Shown here one piece after another: positions 1 to 7,577 of a DNA stretch of 27,209 nt. The notes under the pieces are model-generated. The model was not told where the DNA came from and did no database searches. It saw only the letters and a list, made by a program, of their open reading frames with translations. Source of the stretch: a virus; the IMG/VR virus record IMGVR_UViG_3300037963_002346, positions 1-27,209 of that record; one strand, given 5' to 3'. The number at the start of each line of letters is the position of its first letter. Within the stretch, counting starts at the first letter, position 1. Both the position numbers and the translations under genes were made by a program.

Positions 1-253
1 GAGCGCCTTTAATTAAAAAGCTACGGTCTGTCATATGAACTTTTGTTCTATCTTCTAAAAACCTAAACTGAGAATCAGTTGTAGGTACTTTTCCTACTTT
101 TGACAAGTATACAAAAAATGGTGACTCATCTGGGGCTAAGTCTGCGATTCTATCGCTAAAGTCATACAGTCTTCTTGTGCTTAAACTAGCACTATCTGTA
201 GTATTGCCTCCTGGAGTTCCAAAATTAACTTGCCCTTGATTAAATGTCGGCAT
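1..253 (-). CDS. Major capsid protein (N-terminal part, cut by window edge)
   Basis: This is the first 84 codons of a gene that runs off the left edge. The start is an ATG at 251-253 preceded by a strong ribosome site (AAAGGAG, 5 bases before the ATG). The N-terminus has a Gly/Asn/Thr-rich lead, then SDRIADLAPDESPFFVYLSK, then a segment ending in FRFLEDRTKVHMTDR. This pattern (ordered N-arm followed by 'aspartate-rich, proline, PFFVYL') is what I recognise from HK97-fold capsid proteins of marine phages. The protein would form the icosahedral head. It is the last gene of the portal-scaffold-capsid series, the standard order in tailed phages, which supports the call. The fold itself cannot be confirmed from the fragment. 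Confidence 0.8.
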   Translation of the reverse strand, partial: MPTFNQGQVNFGTPGGNTTDSASLSTRRLYDFSDRIADLAPDESPFFVYLSKVGKVPTTDSQFRFLEDRTKVHMTDRSFLIKGA

Positions 254-280
254 GTTATCTCCTTTACCGTTTTATATTAT

Positions 281-1012
281 TTACAATACATTCGTACGAC
301 TGCCAGCATTTAAAACTCTATCCCACATAGATTGTTCGTCAGTCTTAGGAGTTTCAGGAGCTTGTCCTTGTAATACACCGCCTTGTGCTGGTGTTCCTTG
401 AGTTTGACGTACACCGTCTAATGGATTTTGTTTTTGTTGCTCTCCAGCTTCATTAGCTTCTACAGCTCTCCACATTTTAATAGCGCCATCAACACCATAC
501 TCAGCAGGATTCTGATTAGCAAAATTCATAAAAGAGTCTACTTCTTGTGGGCTTAAGCCTCTCTGTTGTAGTTCGGTCTTTAATTTCATCTCACCTTGAG
601 TTCTTTGTAATCCTTGCATTTGTTGGTTAACAGCTCCATTTATAGAGTCTTGTAGTTCTTGCTGTCTGAATTTGTACGATTTAGACTGAGGGTCATTATA
701 GGCTTCCCATGGGTCAAATTCATCTTTATCTAATGCTATACGTTGCGATTCTGGTTGTGCTGGTTGGCCTTGACCTTCTACCATACTAGTTATAGTTTGA
801 GTAATATCTGGTCTAGACTCCAACAATTGTCCAATTTGCTCGTATTGCTTTAGTTTAGAGTTTTCCGCTGCGAGTTTATCCTTTTCACTTTGGAAGTACT
901 TTGCTTGTTCTTCCCAGTTGTTAGAACTCTCTTGCGTATTTGAGTTATCGTCTTGCCCTACATTATCAACGGTTTCACCTTCAAGATGTCCGTTTTCATA
1001 TGCGTCATTCAT
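281..1012 (-). CDS. Probable capsid scaffolding protein
   Basis: This 243-residue hydrophilic protein has no cysteine and is rich in Gln, Glu and Asn. It has an acidic N-terminus, a heptad-like stretch at about residues 33-60 (EEQAKYFQSEKDKLAAENS), a mid-region with FDPWEAYNDP, and a Gln/Gly/Pro-rich C-terminal third. This composition and its place between portal and major capsid genes match tailed-phage scaffolds, which guide head assembly and leave before packaging. I chose the ATG at 1010-1012, not the one at 1058-1060, because AAAGGA lies 9 bases upstream. The start then overlaps the portal stop by only 8 bases. There is no sign of a fused head protease. Identity rests on position and composition, not on a signature motif. 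Confidence 0.7.
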   Translation of the reverse strand: MNDAYENGHLEGETVDNVGQDDNSNTQESSNNWEEQAKYFQSEKDKLAAENSKLKQYEQIGQLLESRPDITQTITSMVEGQGQPAQPESQRIALDKDEFDPWEAYNDPQSKSYKFRQQELQDSINGAVNQQMQGLQRTQGEMKLKTELQQRGLSPQEVDSFMNFANQNPAEYGVDGAIKMWRAVEANEAGEQQKQNPLDGVRQTQGTPAQGGVLQGQAPETPKTDEQSMWDRVLNAGSRTNVL

Positions 1013-3044
1013 TAGTTGTGTTTCCTTTCTGCAATCTCTCTCGTCTTCTTTGAGCTTCACTACTATTCATACGTAATTTCTCTGACTCAAGTTTAACTGC
1101 GTCTTTTAACCTACCTGTTGCCAATCTGTTAGCGGCACGAGATTCATACTTCTGCTCTGCCAATTGACTTTTGAATTTTTCAACTTCAGTACGTTTTCTT
1201 GCTGCAATACTTTCTCTATCTGCAGTTTGTAAGTCGCCTGAAAGCTTTTTAAGTTCTTGTTGTGCTTGTGAAAGCATACCTTGTAATTTACCAATTTCGT
1301 CAGTTCTTTGCAATACCCCTTGTTTATCAAAAATTTCTGTTTTCTTCAATGCTTCTACCCTATCTATTAATCCAGCTTGATAAGCTTCCATATATAATTG
1401 GAACTCACCATATTTATTAGATGGTAATGTAGAACCTCCAAGAATACGTATATCAAACTGACCTACTGTTATATCATTTTCTATTGTCATCAACTCATTG
1501 GTTTTGTCATCATATAAACGTTTGTTTACTGTATATTCACTTATATCATTATTAGGTTGAACTATTCTAAATGTTTTCTTAAATGTATAATGTTGTCTAG
1601 CCATATTATATACAACTTGACCTAATCTTTTCATTGAACCTTCAATATCTCTAAGTTTAGATTTTGAACGTCTTTGACCTACATTCTCCATCATCATTGT
1701 AGCTGAGTAAGTTCTAGGAGCTGCTTCTGAGCTACCTTGCATCATTTCAAAAATACCAATATTTAAATCAATATAACCTTCAATCATTTTAGGTAACGAT
1801 AATATGCTACCTGATAAAGGCTGTGGTGCTGGAAAATGAGGCTCCCCAAAAGATGGGTCATATTCGATAGTAGCATTAGGATTTGCCCAATCTCTTTCAA
1901 GTTCTTCAATATCGCTAACACTACCTTGGGGAACTAGCAGTTTTAAACCTGCTGAAGCCTGTGCGTGTGATGTGATAAGAGATACCGTCTTGTTGAGGAA
2001 CCTTTGAAATGCTTTATTTTTTCTTACGTCACTCATTGGATATGGAGTATTAGTCCAAATGTTAGGAACTGGAATGATTGGATAAATATCTGTATCACAT
2101 ATCATTTCATATAAAACTATTTGCCCAACAGTACATGTTAATTTTATTCTTGTTTGTGTTACTTCTACAAAATCAATTAATTTATTTTCTATAGCTGCAG
2201 CAAAATCTCTATCTTGAGCCATTGCAGCAAACTGTTCTTGAGTCATGATTCTTTCATCACCACTCCTAGAATCTACAACTCTATAATAAGGAACTCTTAC
2301 CTTTTTGTAATGTTCAAGAAGTCTATACTTTTCATTATGATAGTCTTTATCTTTGACATTATCTGGAGTAAAGCTTTCCATAGTTGTTTTATTGGTTGCA
2401 TCAGGATAATCCTCCTCTTTATCAAATGTTTGTATTTCGTCTATTAATAATTTATCTGACTCTTCATTTATTGGTTGAGTCATTTGTGGATACAAATCTA
2501 CTAATTGTTGTTTACTTAGTATTGTTGATACTATAATACCTGAAGCGTCATCAAAATATTTATGTCTTGAGTTAGGGTCTACATAAACTCTAAAAGGGTC
2601 AACGTATGTAAATTTTACCTCACCTCTACCAAAGTCACCATCTCTATCAAGGTATGCATAAAAATACCCAAGACCAGTAATAGCATAATCATGTACTACT
2701 TGCTTGAATACTTCATTACCATCAGACTTATCCCAAATATATTCTAATATAGTTTTCCAAACATTAGCCATTTTACTATCAGAGTCTTCTCTTCCGATTG
2801 CGCTAAATTTTGGTTGTTTAGATGTAACAATAGCTTTAAACTGTTCAATAGCAGCATAAAGTCTATCCATTGGCATTGATGATTGATTTCTTGAGTCGAG
2901 CTCATCAAGCTCTGCTTGAGAAAAATGATTACCTAAATAAAAGTCAATATCTTCTCTAGCGGCAGTATCCCATTCTTTTCGGGCATCTTTCCACCTATCG
3001 AACAGTTGTTTTATGTCTTTTACCCTTAAATCTTCTTGTATCAT
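1005..3044 (-). CDS. Portal protein (P22-like family)
   Basis: This 679-residue protein would form the dodecameric ring through which DNA enters and leaves the head. The N-terminal region (WKDARKEWDTAAREDIDFYLG, followed by MPMDRLYAAIEQFKAIV) and the YFYAYLDRDGDFGRGEVKFTYVDPFRVYVDP region are typical of P22-type portals. So is the later IPIIPVPN segment, and the order of stem and crown is as expected. The last ~90 residues are a charged Gln/Lys/Glu-rich helix with coiled-coil character (SQAQQELKKLSGDLQTADRE), which fits the portal barrel. It lies 17 bases downstream of terL and overlaps the scaffold gene by 8 bases. No Shine-Dalgarno sequence precedes the ATG. Instead TATATTAT ends 5 bases before it, an arrangement also seen at terS. 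Confidence 0.9.
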   Translation of the reverse strand: MIQEDLRVKDIKQLFDRWKDARKEWDTAAREDIDFYLGNHFSQAELDELDSRNQSSMPMDRLYAAIEQFKAIVTSKQPKFSAIGREDSDSKMANVWKTILEYIWDKSDGNEVFKQVVHDYAITGLGYFYAYLDRDGDFGRGEVKFTYVDPFRVYVDPNSRHKYFDDASGIIVSTILSKQQLVDLYPQMTQPINEESDKLLIDEIQTFDKEEDYPDATNKTTMESFTPDNVKDKDYHNEKYRLLEHYKKVRVPYYRVVDSRSGDERIMTQEQFAAMAQDRDFAAAIENKLIDFVEVTQTRIKLTCTVGQIVLYEMICDTDIYPIIPVPNIWTNTPYPMSDVRKNKAFQRFLNKTVSLITSHAQASAGLKLLVPQGSVSDIEELERDWANPNATIEYDPSFGEPHFPAPQPLSGSILSLPKMIEGYIDLNIGIFEMMQGSSEAAPRTYSATMMMENVGQRRSKSKLRDIEGSMKRLGQVVYNMARQHYTFKKTFRIVQPNNDISEYTVNKRLYDDKTNELMTIENDITVGQFDIRILGGSTLPSNKYGEFQLYMEAYQAGLIDRVEALKKTEIFDKQGVLQRTDEIGKLQGMLSQAQQELKKLSGDLQTADRESIAARKRTEVEKFKSQLAEQKYESRAANRLATGRLKDAVKLESEKLRMNSSEAQRRRERLQKGNTTNE

Positions 3045-3060
3045 AGTGTATAATATAAGA

Positions 3061-4617
3061 TTACTTTCTTGCTCCAGTCAACCAATTATATGCTTTTCTT
3101 GGTTTTGTCCAAACACCAGACTTGCTTTTTGATTTCTTTTTCTTTTTAGCTTGACCTTTAGCAAACTGTGTAGCAAGCCAAAATGCATCTATTGTATCAT
3201 CATGACTACCTTTAGGAAAATCTAGTAATTCACCAATAAATTCATGCATTTCTTTTTTAATGTGTACAGCTCCAGCTTTAAACATTGGTTGTAAGCCTTC
3301 AAATAATCTATCCTTTTTCTTTTGGTTATAATTTTTAATACCTTTTTCTATGCCTGGTAAAAACATTCCTTCATCTTTACTACGTTTCATAACATAGTCT
3401 CTTAACATTTCTTGGTATGCTATAGTTTCTATATTTATTCTTCGTATCGGCTGGTATCGTTTTGTAATTTCAAATATCTTGTCAGCACAGTCCATCGGTA
3501 AAACTCGTTCCCTCCAATATTCAATAACATAGTAATCATGGCTATCAGTAACGCCAATAACCATAATAACACTATAGTCGTTCCTAGCACCAACTGTTGA
3601 GGCAGGGTCAACACCAATGTATATATTAACGTATTCTTTTCTCCCGTCATCCAGTTTAATGTACCATGAATCATATTCATTATCAAATCTCGCATAACCT
3701 TTATACTGTGCATTATTTATATCTTCCTCACTAAATATTTGGTCTTCAGGCGATTTAGCCTGATTCATATACTCTTGGTAAAACTTTGCAGGTGTACCTG
3801 AATCTATGTAAAACTGCTTACGTTCTTCTAATTTTTTAATAGGCCATCTTGAAGGCCATATAGGAGTTCCATCTTCTATTGCTTTTCTAGTAAACACCTC
3901 CCAAGCAAACTCTTCACCTGTTTTTTGACATTCTTGATGTTTAGTAACTAGTCCATTTAAAAAACTATCATAATGAACAATAGTTCCATTACACCATAAA
4001 AATCCTTTTTTATCAAAATCAATAGCAGGATATACTGCAGCAGTAACCCACTCTTTAATCTGACGTCTAGAATCAGGAGTTTTAGTATTTAGCTCTGATT
4101 CAAAGTCATCAAGTACAATTCCAGTATATCTAGTAGAGTTTTGTTTTTTACCTCTTAATCTTTGAGATGCACCTTTACCAATCATTCTGCATCCATTTTT
4201 TAAAGTAAATTCTGTTTTAGTCCACTTATCGCCTTCAAGGTCTCCAAAATAATAATGTATAGCTGGATTACTATATATATGGTTTTGAATCCAAGATATA
4301 TTATCTACAGCTTGGTCTTGTGCTTCACCTACCCATGCTATAAACTGTGGTTCATCTTTACTTGCAAACAAAAACTTATGCATAATAGCTGTTGCAGCTA
4401 ATGTAGATTTTGCATGGTCTCTAGGTAATACTAATGCTAATTGTTGTTTTGTAGGACTTAAAAATAAATTTCCTACTTCTTTATGAAAGTCTGGAGTAGC
4501 TGAAGCTAAAAAATCTTGTGGGCTAAAAAGTTTTCCAAATGTAATTAAATCATTGTATGCTAAATGAAGAGCTTCTTCATTTTTACTAACATTTCCATTA
4601 AGATTTAAATTGGCCAT
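3061..4617 (-). CDS. terL: Terminase large subunit (ATPase-nuclease packaging motor)
   Basis: This is a full-length 518-residue TerL. The ATPase half shows a variant Walker A, LPRDHAKST, at residues 64-72, Walker B IVLDDFE at 167-173 and a coupling motif CNGT at 209-212. The nuclease half has the RNase H-like acidic residues D337 in GVDPAS, E397 in IETIA, and D473/D474/D477 in HDDTID. The C-terminus is a Lys/Ser-rich tail (about 490-518). The protein pumps DNA through the portal and cuts the concatemer. The ATG overlaps the stop of the preceding gene by one base (TAATG), implying translational coupling, which may explain the lack of a ribosome site. The strict headful or cohesive-end type cannot be read from the sequence. 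Confidence 0.96.
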   Translation of the reverse strand: MANLNLNGNVSKNEEALHLAYNDLITFGKLFSPQDFLASATPDFHKEVGNLFLSPTKQQLALVLPRDHAKSTLAATAIMHKFLFASKDEPQFIAWVGEAQDQAVDNISWIQNHIYSNPAIHYYFGDLEGDKWTKTEFTLKNGCRMIGKGASQRLRGKKQNSTRYTGIVLDDFESELNTKTPDSRRQIKEWVTAAVYPAIDFDKKGFLWCNGTIVHYDSFLNGLVTKHQECQKTGEEFAWEVFTRKAIEDGTPIWPSRWPIKKLEERKQFYIDSGTPAKFYQEYMNQAKSPEDQIFSEEDINNAQYKGYARFDNEYDSWYIKLDDGRKEYVNIYIGVDPASTVGARNDYSVIMVIGVTDSHDYYVIEYWRERVLPMDCADKIFEITKRYQPIRRINIETIAYQEMLRDYVMKRSKDEGMFLPGIEKGIKNYNQKKKDRLFEGLQPMFKAGAVHIKKEMHEFIGELLDFPKGSHDDTIDAFWLATQFAKGQAKKKKKSKSKSGVWTKPRKAYNWLTGARK

Positions 4618-5051
4618 TAAGGTTGATAAGGGTTGTTTCTGGCGGCCGCTAATAAAAATGCAGCTAAGTTTTTATCCATCCCTTTATATTCTGGTCTTTC
4701 TTTCATTGATTGAACTGCTCTAGCTCTAAGAGCATTATCTAGGCTACCATATCTATCATCATCATAATATCTATGACCTAAATTTGATATTAATTTTATT
4801 GTGCTATCTGGATTTAAAACTCTAAATAACCTTTCTATATCTTCACCCATAGATATAGTTGCAACTTCTGCTATTTTAGCTTTAGGGTCTGCATTTTCTA
4901 TTAATCTGTCTATCGCTGAGTGAGCACCTCTTAGTTCACTTGGAGAAACACCATATGCTCCATAGTTATACAAAGCCTCTAAAAGACTACGTTCACGATA
5001 AGGTTGAGATTTAAAGTCTTCGTATTTGTATCCAGCTTGTTTTTGTTTCAT
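4617..5051 (-). CDS. Hypothetical protein between endolysin and terL
   Basis: This 144-residue protein is charged and mostly helical in appearance, rich in Arg, Ala, Tyr and Asp, with no membrane segment and no cysteine. The start is supported by AAAGGA 8 bases upstream of the ATG. The stop shares one base with the terL start, so the two are probably co-translated. Recognisable stretches are SELRGAHSAIDRLIENADPKAK in the middle and a C-terminal LAAFLLAAARNNPYQP. I do not recognise the family. The position just before terL might suggest a terminase small subunit, but a better candidate lies at 7537-8292. A virion-assembly role is only a guess from context. Confidence 0.8.
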   Translation of the reverse strand: MKQKQAGYKYEDFKSQPYRERSLLEALYNYGAYGVSPSELRGAHSAIDRLIENADPKAKIAEVATISMGEDIERLFRVLNPDSTIKLISNLGHRYYDDDRYGSLDNALRARAVQSMKERPEYKGMDKNLAAFLLAAARNNPYQP

Positions 5052-5052
5052 A

Positions 5053-5451
5053 TTAAAAATCCTTTACAAGTTCAAAATGAGGAAAATCATCAAAATTATT
5101 ATCATCTACCTCAAAGTTTTTATTCCAGTCACCACCCCAACGAATATTTATTTCCATAGACTGAGCAACGCCCAAGACAAAGCCAGCAAAAAGGTGGAAA
5201 CGCTCTCTATCATCCCAATCAATAGGATAGGGAACAACATCAACAGCCATAGAAGGCTTAGCGTTATGACGACCATTAGGATATTTGACTTTAGTTCTTT
5301 TCTCTTCAAAAGCTTTGTTTTGCTCCTGTTTATTTCTATGCCCGCAAATAACCGAACAATCAACGTGTTTAATAACTTCATTAAATAAATCTTGTAAATC
5401 TTCATCGCATGTTGCTAAGTTTTTTCTAGACCTACTTCCAAATCTTGGCAT
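5053..5451 (-). CDS. Endolysin, M15 family zinc peptidase
   Basis: This 132-residue protein matches the single-domain M15 endopeptidases (L-alanyl-D-glutamate type) used by phages to cut peptidoglycan stems. The zinc ligands are visible as H62 and D71 in RHNAKPSMAVDVVPYPIDW and H125 in DFPHFEL, with D122 as the likely general base at the usual spacing of three before the last histidine. There is no signal peptide, so release to the wall would need a holin; the membrane protein at 6238-6486 is the nearest candidate. The start is well supported (AAGGAGG, 5 bases before the ATG) and overlaps the preceding stop in a TAATG junction. It sits inside the late operon, as expected for a lysis gene. Confidence 0.9.
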   Translation of the reverse strand: MPRFGSRSRKNLATCDEDLQDLFNEVIKHVDCSVICGHRNKQEQNKAFEEKRTKVKYPNGRHNAKPSMAVDVVPYPIDWDDRERFHLFAGFVLGVAQSMEINIRWGGDWNKNFEVDDNNFDDFPHFELVKDF

Positions 5452-5651
5452 TATCCCTCCTTACCACATTCACATTTAAATTTCTTAGGCAATTGTTGCA
5501 TTACTTCTAGTAACTCAATCCTACCTTCAATCTCTTTGACTTTCTTATCTAAATCATTTTCATCAAATACATATGACATAATTTTATCTAAGCTAAAATG
5601 TTTAGCTAATTTTGTTGCTATAGCATTTACTATAAACTTAGACACTACCAA
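5451..5651 (-). CDS. Small protein with C-terminal CxCG, unknown function
   Basis: This 66-residue protein probably starts with TTG at 5649-5651, immediately after the stop of the upstream gene, with AAAAGG 11 bases before it. An in-frame GTG two codons later is an alternative. The N-terminal half is hydrophobic/helical (SKFIVNAIATKLAKHF). The middle is an acidic heptad-like helix (DLDKKVKEIEGRIELLEVM) and the end is KKFKCECGKEG, a half zinc-ribbon. It is placed directly before the endolysin, with a one-base overlap, so a lysis role such as a regulator or spanin-like part is conceivable but not shown. There is no clear transmembrane helix or lipobox. Confidence 0.65.
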   Translation of the reverse strand: MVVSKFIVNAIATKLAKHFSLDKIMSYVFDENDLDKKVKEIEGRIELLEVMQQLPKKFKCECGKEG

Positions 5652-5825
5652 CTACTTGCCAACCTTTTTCATAGCCATTTTATGAGACTGGCCAAATGTT
5701 GCGCCCTTTTTCATAGCATCAACCATAGACTTTAAATGATTACCTGTATGATGAACAGAATGTCTTTTCATAGCATTTCTTTGTTTAATATTTAAACTTG
5801 ATACATCTACACCTTTAATTTTCAT
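5652..5825 (-). CDS. Small basic His/Met/Lys-rich protein
   Basis: This short 57-residue gene has an ATG at 5823-5825 and GGAG 5 bases upstream. It encodes a basic peptide with a clustered HSVHHTGNH motif and a C-terminal repeat-like end (GATFGQSHKMAMKKVGK). I recall very similar short proteins in many marine phage genomes ('HSxHHTxxHxxxM...G.TFxxAHxxAMKKVGK'), always without known function. It belongs to the run of small basic genes between terS and the endolysin. DNA- or membrane-binding is a guess from the charge. The next gene begins directly after its stop. Confidence 0.75.
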   Translation of the reverse strand: MKIKGVDVSSLNIKQRNAMKRHSVHHTGNHLKSMVDAMKKGATFGQSHKMAMKKVGK

Positions 5826-5857
5826 TTTAACTCCATAAGTATAATTTTTTAAAAGTA

Positions 5858-6241
5858 TTACTTATCTTCAAATAATCCATGACGTTGTAATAGCCTTAAT
5901 TCATCTGTTGTAATTGAATCTGCTGGAAACATAACAGACCTAAGCGCAGCATCTATACTTGATAATTGTCTAGATGTATTTCTATCAAAAGCCATATCTT
6001 CTCCTAAATAGTTTCTTGGTCCATCAGGAGTTTGCACTTCTTGTATACTTCTACTTAACCAAGAACCGCCAAAATCGTCAATTAATTTATCAGAAAAAGC
6101 TTGATTGTATGATGGTCCGCTATAACTATACTCGCCTTCCATTTTTTGTCTAGACAATATTTCTGCTAAATGCTCATAATTAGGTTTAGTGCTTCTTAAA
6201 TAAGCTTCTTCTTGTAAAGTTTTTAATAAAGACTTCATCAT
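5858..6241 (-). CDS. Hypothetical virion-operon protein
   Basis: This 127-residue protein is of mixed charge with no cysteine and no membrane helix. Two adjacent ATG codons (6239-6241 and 6236-6238) overlap the upstream stop in an ATGATGA junction, so either could be used. The sequence has a helical N-terminus (MKSLLKTLQEEAYLRS), a Ser/Tyr-rich centre (SYSGPSYNQAFSDK) and a C-terminal helical part (ITTDELRLLQRHGLFEDK). I do not recognise the family. The place among late genes suggests a structural or assembly role, but nothing in the sequence proves it. About 30 bases separate it from the next gene. Confidence 0.75.
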   Translation of the reverse strand: MMKSLLKTLQEEAYLRSTKPNYEHLAEILSRQKMEGEYSYSGPSYNQAFSDKLIDDFGGSWLSRSIQEVQTPDGPRNYLGEDMAFDRNTSRQLSSIDAALRSVMFPADSITTDELRLLQRHGLFEDK

Positions 6242-6486
6242 TCCAAACCCATAAGTATATCTTCTAATCTATCAAATCTATCGTCAAGTTGAGTTTCTAT
6301 CTTAGCAACGCTAATTTTTAAGTTAACTATACTTTTTTCATTAGATTGAACTTTTTTTACAATGTTTTGTTCTTTATTTTCTAAATTACTAATTCTATTA
6401 AAGTTTGTTCCATAAGATATTGCAGCACCTATAAGAACTACGCCTATTGTAATTATTGAACCAATGTCAATTTTTTTAACTATCAA
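6238..6486 (-). CDS. Small membrane protein, candidate holin or spanin-like
   Basis: This 82-residue protein has one clear transmembrane segment at about residues 9-26 (GSIITIGVVLIGAAISYG), then a coiled-coil-like hydrophilic helix with heptad Leu/Ile spacing to the end. No lipobox is seen. A one-helix protein with a long coiled tail beside an endolysin fits holin/antiholin-type or hemolysin-XhlA-like membrane proteins, or an i-spanin. I cannot choose among these. The start codon is TTG at 6484-6486, overlapping the upstream TGA stop (TTGA) with AAGGGG 5 bases ahead. There is no ATG or GTG near the N-terminus, so TTG is the only sensible start. Confidence 0.75.
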   Translation of the reverse strand: MIVKKIDIGSIITIGVVLIGAAISYGTNFNRISNLENKEQNIVKKVQSNEKSIVNLKISVAKIETQLDDRFDRLEDILMGLE

Positions 6487-6731
6487 TACATCCCCTTCAT
6501 TTTACTTTTAACAGCTTTACCGTATTTTGCTTTTTGTTTTCCTGCTTTTGTAGCTGTTTTCTTTTTTTTGTTTTCAGCAGCTTTTTGAGATGGTGTTAAA
6601 CTTTTTCTAACAGATTTAGGTAAATACCTTCCTCTTTCTGATTTAGGTTTTCTTCTGTCTGCAGCACTAATATAGTCCCACTCTTGCTCTGTCCAGTTTT
6701 TTAATGATTTTTGTGATTTTTTTAAAACCAT
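6483..6731 (-). CDS. Small Lys/Arg-rich protein with WTEQEWDYIS motif
   Basis: This is an 82-residue, very basic protein. The N-terminal half holds a conserved-looking block (WTEQEWDYISAADRRKPKSE, followed by GRYLPKSVRKSLTPSQKAA). The C-terminal half is almost entirely Lys, Ala, Gly and Thr. I have seen this block in small proteins of marine phages and in some large-virus proteins, where it is annotated only as a domain of unknown function. Histone-like DNA or RNA binding is plausible from charge. The ATG follows the preceding stop by two bases, and the ribosome site is weak (AAAGATG). The next gene starts inside its stop codon. Confidence 0.8.
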   Translation of the reverse strand: MVLKKSQKSLKNWTEQEWDYISAADRRKPKSERGRYLPKSVRKSLTPSQKAAENKKKKTATKAGKQKAKYGKAVKSKMKGMY

Positions 6732-6733
6732 AG

Positions 6734-6862
6734 TTATTTCATCTTTTTCATACGCTTACGAGCGTCATTAGACTTTAATGCTTTAAAATCAGCAGCAGTA
6801 ATTTTATTTCTAGGTTCTGCAGCTCTTGCAATTTTCATTTGTTTTTTAGAATAACCTGGCAT
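6734..6862 (-). CDS. Small basic protein, 42 residues
   Basis: This very short gene has an ATG at 6860-6862 that shares one base with the upstream TAA (TAATG) and has GGAGG about 9 bases before it. The product starts MPGYSKKQMKIARAAEP, continues with NKITAADFKALKS and ends in MKKMK. Many marine phages carry similar tiny 'MPG...K' proteins with the 'NKITAxDFxAL' stretch in the same run of small genes, so I think it is real. Function is unknown. Net charge is strongly positive. Confidence 0.7.
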   Translation of the reverse strand: MPGYSKKQMKIARAAEPRNKITAADFKALKSNDARKRMKKMK

Positions 6863-7044
6863 TACTTATATCCTCCGCCTTTAGCTTTATACTGTTTAGC
6901 TAGCATTTGTGCTTTACGAGCTGACCATTGCCCTGCTCTTCCGCCTTTGCTACCAGCTTTTATAGACTCAAAAAGTCTTTTACGCATAGTTGGTTTAGTA
7001 TAGTTACCTGCTTTGTTAACAGTACTTTTTTTACCTCTAGCCAT
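6862..7044 (-). CDS. Small basic protein, 60 residues, KAGSKGGRAGQWSARKAQ family
   Basis: This 60-residue basic protein contains TKPTMRKRLFESIKAGSKGG followed by RAGQWSARKAQMLAKQYKAKGGGYK. I recognise this C-terminal half as a widespread conserved block in marine phage small proteins, with no known function. The Gly-Gly-Arg and Trp-Ser-Ala-Arg-Lys pattern resembles nucleic-acid-binding peptides. The start has GGAG 5 bases ahead of the ATG. It is adjacent to the similarly basic protein at 7054-7341, and the two often occur together, suggesting a joint role (inference). Confidence 0.8.
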   Translation of the reverse strand: MARGKKSTVNKAGNYTKPTMRKRLFESIKAGSKGGRAGQWSARKAQMLAKQYKAKGGGYK

Positions 7045-7053
7045 ACAAACTCC

Positions 7054-7341
7054 TTACCATTTTTCTTTATCTGCCCAATATGCAGCAGACATTTTACCTT
7101 TAGCGATGTTTTTAGCGTGCCTAGCTTTAAAAGATTTTCTTCTGTTCTTTTGTTTTTGAGACTCGCCTTTTTTTGGTTTGCCAGCAGTTTTAACTCCTTG
7201 CTGCCCAAATCTTATAGTTTTTATTTTGTCGCCTTCTTTAGCAACAACAATATGAGACTTTTTAGGATGTCCAGGTGTACGTTTAGGTTTGTTATAACCA
7301 CTAACTCCTGCTCTTCTTAGTCTTGCATCTTTAACTTTCAT
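7054..7341 (-). CDS. Small basic protein of the conserved 'RRAGVSGYNKPKRTPGHP' family (DUF6321-like)
   Basis: This 95-residue basic protein begins KVKDARLRRAGVSGYNKPKR, then TPGHPKKSHIVVAKEGDK and IRFGQQGV. It ends with NRRKSFKARHAKNIAKGK and MSAAYWADKEKW. This is a very conserved phage family that I associate with DUF6321; the family name is from memory and unverified. The SHIVVAKEGDKIKTIRFGQQG part looks like a small beta fold. The C-terminal RRKSFKARHAKNI helix is likely to bind nucleic acid. It starts in an ATGA overlap with the zinc-ribbon gene and has AAGGTGG upstream. Function is unknown. Confidence 0.85.
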   Translation of the reverse strand: MKVKDARLRRAGVSGYNKPKRTPGHPKKSHIVVAKEGDKIKTIRFGQQGVKTAGKPKKGESQKQKNRRKSFKARHAKNIAKGKMSAAYWADKEKW

Positions 7342-7577
7342 GCTTGCCCACCTTCTGTTTCGCTGCCATAAATATACAAAATATTATCCTCTAAATCAAA
7401 CTCTGATTTGCATGCTGGACATTTCCATGATTCTATCTCACCATTTGGCTCTATAACGCCTATTCTTTTACTACAATCTTCATCATAGTATAAATTCTTT
7501 TCGCATATAGGACAAGGGTCTACCTTATCAGATATATCACTCTTTTTCTTTATGTGCAAGTACTTTGGTTTCCCCAC
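7338..7577 (-). CDS. Zinc-ribbon protein
   Basis: This 79-residue protein has two Cys pairs typical of a zinc ribbon, C22-x-x-C25 (CPICEKN) and C53-x-x-C56 (CPACKSEF), with an extra C35 between them. The start appears to be GTG at 7575-7577, preceded by GGAGG with a 9-base spacer. This places the first 13 codons inside the end of terS in another frame. A TTG at codon 7 would shorten it. The gene follows terS directly and could be a DNA-binding accessory of packaging or a late transcription factor, but there is no direct evidence for either. Confidence 0.75.
   Translation of the reverse strand: MGKPKYLHIKKKSDISDKVDPCPICEKNLYYDEDCSKRIGVIEPNGEIESWKCPACKSEFDLEDNILYIYGSETEGGQA

Noticed and set aside
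4617-5051. Gene directly before terL as the small terminase
   Set aside because: It lacks a helix-turn-helix and oligomerisation pattern, whereas the gene at 7537-8292 has both and lies by the candidate packaging site.
5026-5388. Rightward open frame over the endolysin
   Set aside because: It is antisense to a clear M15 peptidase, with no ribosome site and no family resemblance.
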